Shown here one piece after another: positions 60,191 through 64,000 of a stretch of DNA of 64,000 nucleotides; the first letter of the stretch is position 1; each line of letters starts with the position of its first letter. A program made the position numbers and the translations under genes. Below the pieces are notes generated by a model. It was not told the DNA's origin, made no database searches, and saw nothing but the letters and a program-made list of their open reading frames with translations. Origin of the DNA: Owenia fusiformis (lineage: Eukaryota > Annelida > Polychaeta > Sabellida > Oweniidae); contig CAIIXF020000005.1 of NCBI GenBank assembly GCA_903813345.2, forward strand, positions 23,191,375 through 23,255,374, in the 5' to 3' direction.

Positions 60191-60687
60191 CTGAAATGAA
60201 ATCCACCGAAGATCAATATATACAATTAATTCAAAACAAAGAATCGATATAGAACTGTTTATCCTTATATTTTTATGCATATTTCTCTCGGTTTAGGGAA
60301 GCTAAGGCCACCACACGGTTGCCGTATATCGAAATGTGACTTTGACTCAGTGTTCAGAAAAGGAAAGTGTGGAGCTTATAATTTTATTATTTGGGAGAAT
60401 TGTCATTATGTGGTAAACCTCGTCTTATAACGACAAAATCAATTTCTAAATGCATCAGTACACAATCTTACTATTTACGAGTTCGAGAATGTTATGAAAG
60501 CATAATAATTGTACAAATTCTCCTAAACTGAATGGTAGGATACCTGTTAAAAATCCAAATGTTATATATAAGTGATATATATTTGTTGAAAGGGCACTCG
60601 TGGCTAATCCTATAGCTGCCACGACGCCACCTATCATCATTGTTGTTCTATATCCTAACTTGTTGGTCAGCATGCTCGCCACTGGAC
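59166..60687 (-). CDS. Monocarboxylate transporter-like (SLC16/MCT, MFS) gene, last two exons
   Basis: Exons 60,687-60,544 and 60,190-59,166 on the minus strand give the part from TM2 to the C-terminus (about 389 residues); the N-terminal exon with the usual DGGWGW motif is not in view. Family motifs: GPVASMLTNKLGYR before TM3, GCGLGICYIPTITVLAVYFSK in TM4, SSGVGIGMFLYPPL, and GWRGCMLI in TM5. A polar cytosolic loop with many Asp and Lys follows, then TM7-TM12 ending in GAPIAGMMFDRTQQYAGSF. In TM8 the sequence is GFSNLVGKFIFG. MCT1-type carriers have Asp and Arg at the places where this has Asn and Lys, so lactate/proton coupling should not be assumed. Likely a plasma-membrane carrier of unknown substrate. 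Confidence 0.88.
60191..60543 (-). other. MCT-like gene intron, 353 bp
   Basis: GTATCC donor and TTTCATTTCAG acceptor on the minus strand. It holds a short solo end of the MITE family (CCGTATATCGAAATGTGACT near 60,322-60,341). Confidence 0.8.
60544..60687 (-). CDS. MCT-like gene, internal exon (144 bp, phase 1-1)
   Basis: Acceptor ATTGTAG precedes GTCCAGTGG, and donor ACAG|GTATCC follows at 60,543. It encodes GPVASMLTNKLGYRTTMMIG and the next hydrophobic helix to FGFLTG. Both ends are phase 1, splitting Gly codons as G|GT, so the frame continues exactly into the next exon. Confidence 0.88.
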
Positions 60688-61048
60688 CTACAATTACAAG
60701 ATTGACATATCTATTCAAAATCACAAGACGATGATATGATTAAACATTATCTGAAGTTATTCATGAGGCATATTTCATATGGCATGTTCAGAAATATAGA
60801 CCTTTATCCTATGCCAACTATAGTTTTAGGGACATATGTTGGTAAGGTATATCCCGTATCCTGATTTTGAGGTTTCCATATCCAGAACCTCCATATCTCC
60901 CGCCATATCTCCCGCTTCGGTGCATATCTTCCCGCTTCCGGTAATGCAGTAAAATGACTTTGCATATGAATGATTTGTTTATTTTTTACACCTTGTACTA
61001 TTGAAATGGCCATATGCCCCTGAAAACTCAACTTGGTATGTGATAAAG

Positions 61049-61188
61049 CAGTTATGTACGGTCGGTTTGGATATAGGGTTCATCCCTCGTGAGATATGCA
61101 CATCTACCTTCGGTCCCTACGGTCCCTCAGGTAGATATGCATATCTCCCTCTGGATAAACCCCATATCCAAAACCTCCTAGTACATAA
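61049..61188. mobile_element. 140-bp foldback repeat
   Basis: GTTATGTACGGTCGGTTTGG (61,049) and the following blocks GATATAGGGTTCATCC and GAGATATGCACATCTACC are inverted at 61,128-61,188 (AGGTAGATATGCATATCTCC through CCTAGTACATAAC). Arms are about 60 bp and roughly 80 percent alike. A related half-unit with ATATCCAGAACCTCC lies at about 60,850-60,912. The 100-codon frame through it is an artefact. Confidence 0.65.
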
Positions 61189-61568
61189 CCCTTATTTATA
61201 TGCTCCCGATGCAGATATGCAAGACTCAAGAATAATTGTCATTTTACCTCAAGCGAACTTAATAATGAAAGGACTCGTAAGGTGTTATGCTAGCATGTGG
61301 TAAAAATCTTTTACTTTTTTGGTACTTTTGTACACTAAAAGCCTTTTGGACGTTTTTTATCAACTGCAAAGTACAATGAATGGCTCCGATTAAACTAGAG
61401 ACATCTATGAATTCATGAGTTATATATTAGAATGATATATCATGTATTATTTGATAGCATGGCGTGACATCTTTAAATAGCTTCTTGTACCAGGGCCATT
61501 GATTAACATTTGCCAAATTCTCTCAAAACCATACAAAACTAGATTAAAATCAATCGGTCATTGAATGT

Positions 61569-62399
61569 TTAAAGGCCCCATATAAAGTTGAAACCACTTT
61601 GTCTTATATTGTAGTCCTACCCAATGTTATCAAAGTGTGATATGTGATTTTTTAATTTCAAAAAGTGGTTTTTGAAAGACTTTTTGTTCCAAAATTTTTG
61701 AATTTATTTTAAACCAACTTTTAGAGGTCACTCATATCTTCTAATTAGCCACCATTCATATCAATGCATAGTATTCATCCTCCCATGTTTTTTGCCGAAA
61801 AAATAAGAAAATCGGTTCATAAATAAGCGAGAAATGAACTAATCAGTGCATGAAAATGATTCTGAGAAAAATGCATTTCAAAATTTTAGTTCTCATAGAA
61901 ACCAAGGGTACAATGATATCTAAAGCATAATTTATTCTTCCTTTTAACCTGGTTAGACAATCAACATTGGTTTTTTATGAAAGTCTAGCATATTTAGAAA
62001 AGATTGACATCAAAAAAAACTTTTCAATTTTTTTCAAAAAGTTTTTGCTACCTTAGTGACATCACTAATGTTTCAAAATATTTTTGATATGCTAAAACAT
62101 TGAAGTGGCCCATTAAATATGGCATTTTATTATTGAAATAGTGTGTCCTTTGTTCAATCTTTGCATTGGTGTTAAAAAGATGATCTTTTTTGAAATGCAT
62201 TAAGAAATATTTGATGGTTAAGAAATTTCAACTTTTTTGAAAAATGGCGGGAAATTTGAATATTTGAGAAATAAAATGCTCACAACTTTTTTTTCAAAAT
62301 TGTTTTTTGTTCAAAAATCTCTAAAATCACTTTTTAAGTCCTGACAAATAGTAAATGAATGATAAAAAAATATTTTCAAACTTTAGACGGGGACTTTAA
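61569..62399. mobile_element. Short-TIR DNA element, ~831 bp
   Basis: TTAAAGGCCCCATATAAAGT at the left and its diverged inverse (ACTTTAGACGGGGACTTTAA) at the right share about 22 of 27 positions. The interior is AT-rich without a transposase. TTTAA flanks both ends but overlaps the TIR, so the target duplication is unclear. Confidence 0.55.
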
Positions 62400-63808
62400 C
62401 TGACAGTTGACAAGATGATTTAATGACTAGCTTAATGCTTGGTTTACTATTTTGAATCACGGTGAAAAGCGCTTGTCCTTTGTATGCATGAATATATCAT
62501 TTTAAAAGAATTTAATGTTTTGAGTAGTTTCTCGGTCAGTGAGTGTACATTTTTCATTTGGCATGAGCAACATTGAAAACGACAGAAATAATTAGCTTTT
62601 AGATTCAATGCATCCTTCAAGATCGGACATTCACTGTCCAAGGTAAAAGATAAAAGTTGGCCCTTTGTCGTAGATCCTAACCTTAACTGCCGAGTTTAAC
62701 TTTCACAGCCCCCCCCCCCCCTAGATCTGTTCTAGATCTAGTTAAGACCATTTGACTCCTTTCACTACATTCTACATCTATTATAAGGTTTTCCAATCCC
62801 CAATGACCAGATTTTCCTTTAACAATTTACATTGTATGTCATTTTACAGTATTAACTGCTCTTTCTTTACCAGGTAACAAATACATTATGGTATCAAAAC
62901 ACAATGAGTAAGAGCAGTAGACAATGCAAATAGCCATATAACGTCTTACATCTTTTGTTTTCGTCAGTAAATTATTCAATGCATGATGCATGATGCATTG
63001 AATAATTTAACGAGAATCACTAATATATAGAATATAAGAAGGAACTGATATCTCTAAAAATTCGATTTGACATGTTTCTAGCAAAAATGCCATACACCTT
63101 GTTACTTGAACAAGAAGTATATAGCATCCAGGCGGGTAGAACTGCAGACCTGGTCACATGACTAATATTCGTACTAGGAACAGATTAATTGGCAACATTT
63201 TCTAGGAACGTACATTTAATAGGAACGAACATTCCCAATTAGAATTCTCTGTTCAAATCATTGGTGAAATGTTTCTAGTTGAAAGAAAAACTGACCATAT
63301 TTCTGTTCCTTACAAGAATTTGAGCTAAAGAGCATTTTCACGGTGATTTTTAGATATTACAGGTACAGTGTGCCTTATGGACTGATTGACAATAATAATG
63401 ATAATTTTGCTTTTGATTTGAACCCACCAGCAGTGGGAGGCATCAAAGATAGTATTACACACAGAAATTGACATACATGTAAATAAGCTTCTTGAATACA
63501 ATTAATTCATTGTTTTTGGCGCTACCTAATGAAATTATTAACAAATCTAAGCTTATTGAAGTTTATAATGACTATTTGAGAACTTTAATTAATTTTTTTC
63601 TTTACCCCATTCAAAACTGTATGAAATGCTTGCACATTCTAGAAAAAAGCCTTTTCAGAAAACAAAATTTCTCAATATTAACTTTTACATCCAAAGAAAC
63701 AAACCTAAAAGGTTAATGTAAATATTTCATTTTGACACATACACAATAAAGATATGGAACGCATTAATTTATCCCAAGCGTTACATGGCAAGAATGCAAT
63801 AAGTTAGC

Positions 63809-63882
63809 CTGCATGCAGAGTCTAGTTATAAACTACCAAAGCTCTTTTAGAAGCCAAGTCAAACGAATGCAAAGGGTAGTAA
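63809..63882 (-). repeat. Dispersed ~75-bp repeat, copy 3
   Basis: Reverse complement reads CCCTTTGCATTCGTTTGACT, then GGCTTCTAAAAGAGCTTTGG and TAACTAGACTCTGCATGCAG. It matches copies at 9.1 kb (whole) and 23.4 kb (shortened). Confidence 0.6.
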
Positions 63883-64000
63883 TAAGTAAAATCCCTGCTT
63901 ATTTGACTATTAAGCGGTTCCGTCAAAATCGTATAAATACAGTGATACAATCGCTTGTAATTGTGGACATTCTGATTTTAACTAATTTATCTATGACCCC

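Larger units (their letters stand above)
60688..64000 (-). other. Probable 5' intron of the MCT-like gene, with repeats
   Basis: No first-exon motif (DGGWGW) was found on the minus strand up to the window end, so this whole stretch may be intron. It holds the foldback at 61,049-61,188, the TIR element at 61,569-62,399, a run of about 14 C near 62,707-62,721, and the dispersed 75-bp repeat at 63.8 kb. Near 62,977-63,008 there is a short palindrome around TGCATGATGCATGATGCA, flanked by AAATTATTCAA and TTGAATAATTT. Confidence 0.45.

Noticed and set aside
1-64000. CRISPR array, prophage or bacterial operon
   Set aside because: The tandem arrays have no spacer-repeat structure, and spliced genes and LINEs show the DNA is animal.

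Overview
This is AT-rich, intron-containing animal DNA. It has spliced exons with GT..AG borders, an ANTP-class homeobox gene, a fragment of a monocarboxylate-transporter (SLC16/MCT) gene, non-LTR retrotransposon fragments and many short inverted-repeat (foldback/MITE-like) elements. No rRNA, CRISPR, operon or bacterial feature was seen. The mix suggests a marine invertebrate, perhaps a deuterostome such as an echinoderm, hemichordate or amphioxus. That placement is inference; the sequence alone does not fix it.

Layout. Positions 1-44,400 hold no protein gene I can recognise. This stretch is a mosaic of non-autonomous DNA elements: foldbacks at 88-1892, 4327-4791, 6917-7140, 27077-27649, 29895-30203, 34453-34757, 38147-38288 and 40534-40700; a 3.25 kb element at 12087-15336; and a nested pair near 21.2-24.2 kb. 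It also holds small tandem arrays and a GT-rich degenerate array (13.6-14.35 kb). One possible unassigned exon lies at 39177-39302 on the minus strand. From 44.4 to 51.5 kb lie two minus-strand non-LTR retrotransposons. The first is broken (44,427-46,575). The second is 5'-truncated but has a long open frame, an A-rich tail and a 14-bp target-site duplication (49,550-51,538). Between them are two more TIR elements. A 1.43 kb foldback (52,154-53,586) contains a promoter-like cluster of CRE, E-box, CCAAT and TATA motifs. A 42-bp minisatellite (54,272-55,075) carries a palindromic E-box in nearly every unit.

The genic part is 56.6-60.7 kb. A two-exon HMX/NK5-like homeobox gene runs on the plus strand (56,625-57,932). 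It has an eh1-type Groucho-binding motif in exon 1 and a complete homeodomain in exon 2. It converges tail-to-tail with the last two exons of an MCT-like transporter gene on the minus strand (60,687-59,166). The transporter's 5' exons are not visible and probably lie beyond the right edge. Nothing in the sequence links the two genes functionally. The most unusual items are the E-box minisatellite with its 294-bp higher-order duplication, the 79-bp perfect palindrome, the transposon-within-transposon with a readable empty site, and the nuclear-receptor half-site array at 28.0 kb.
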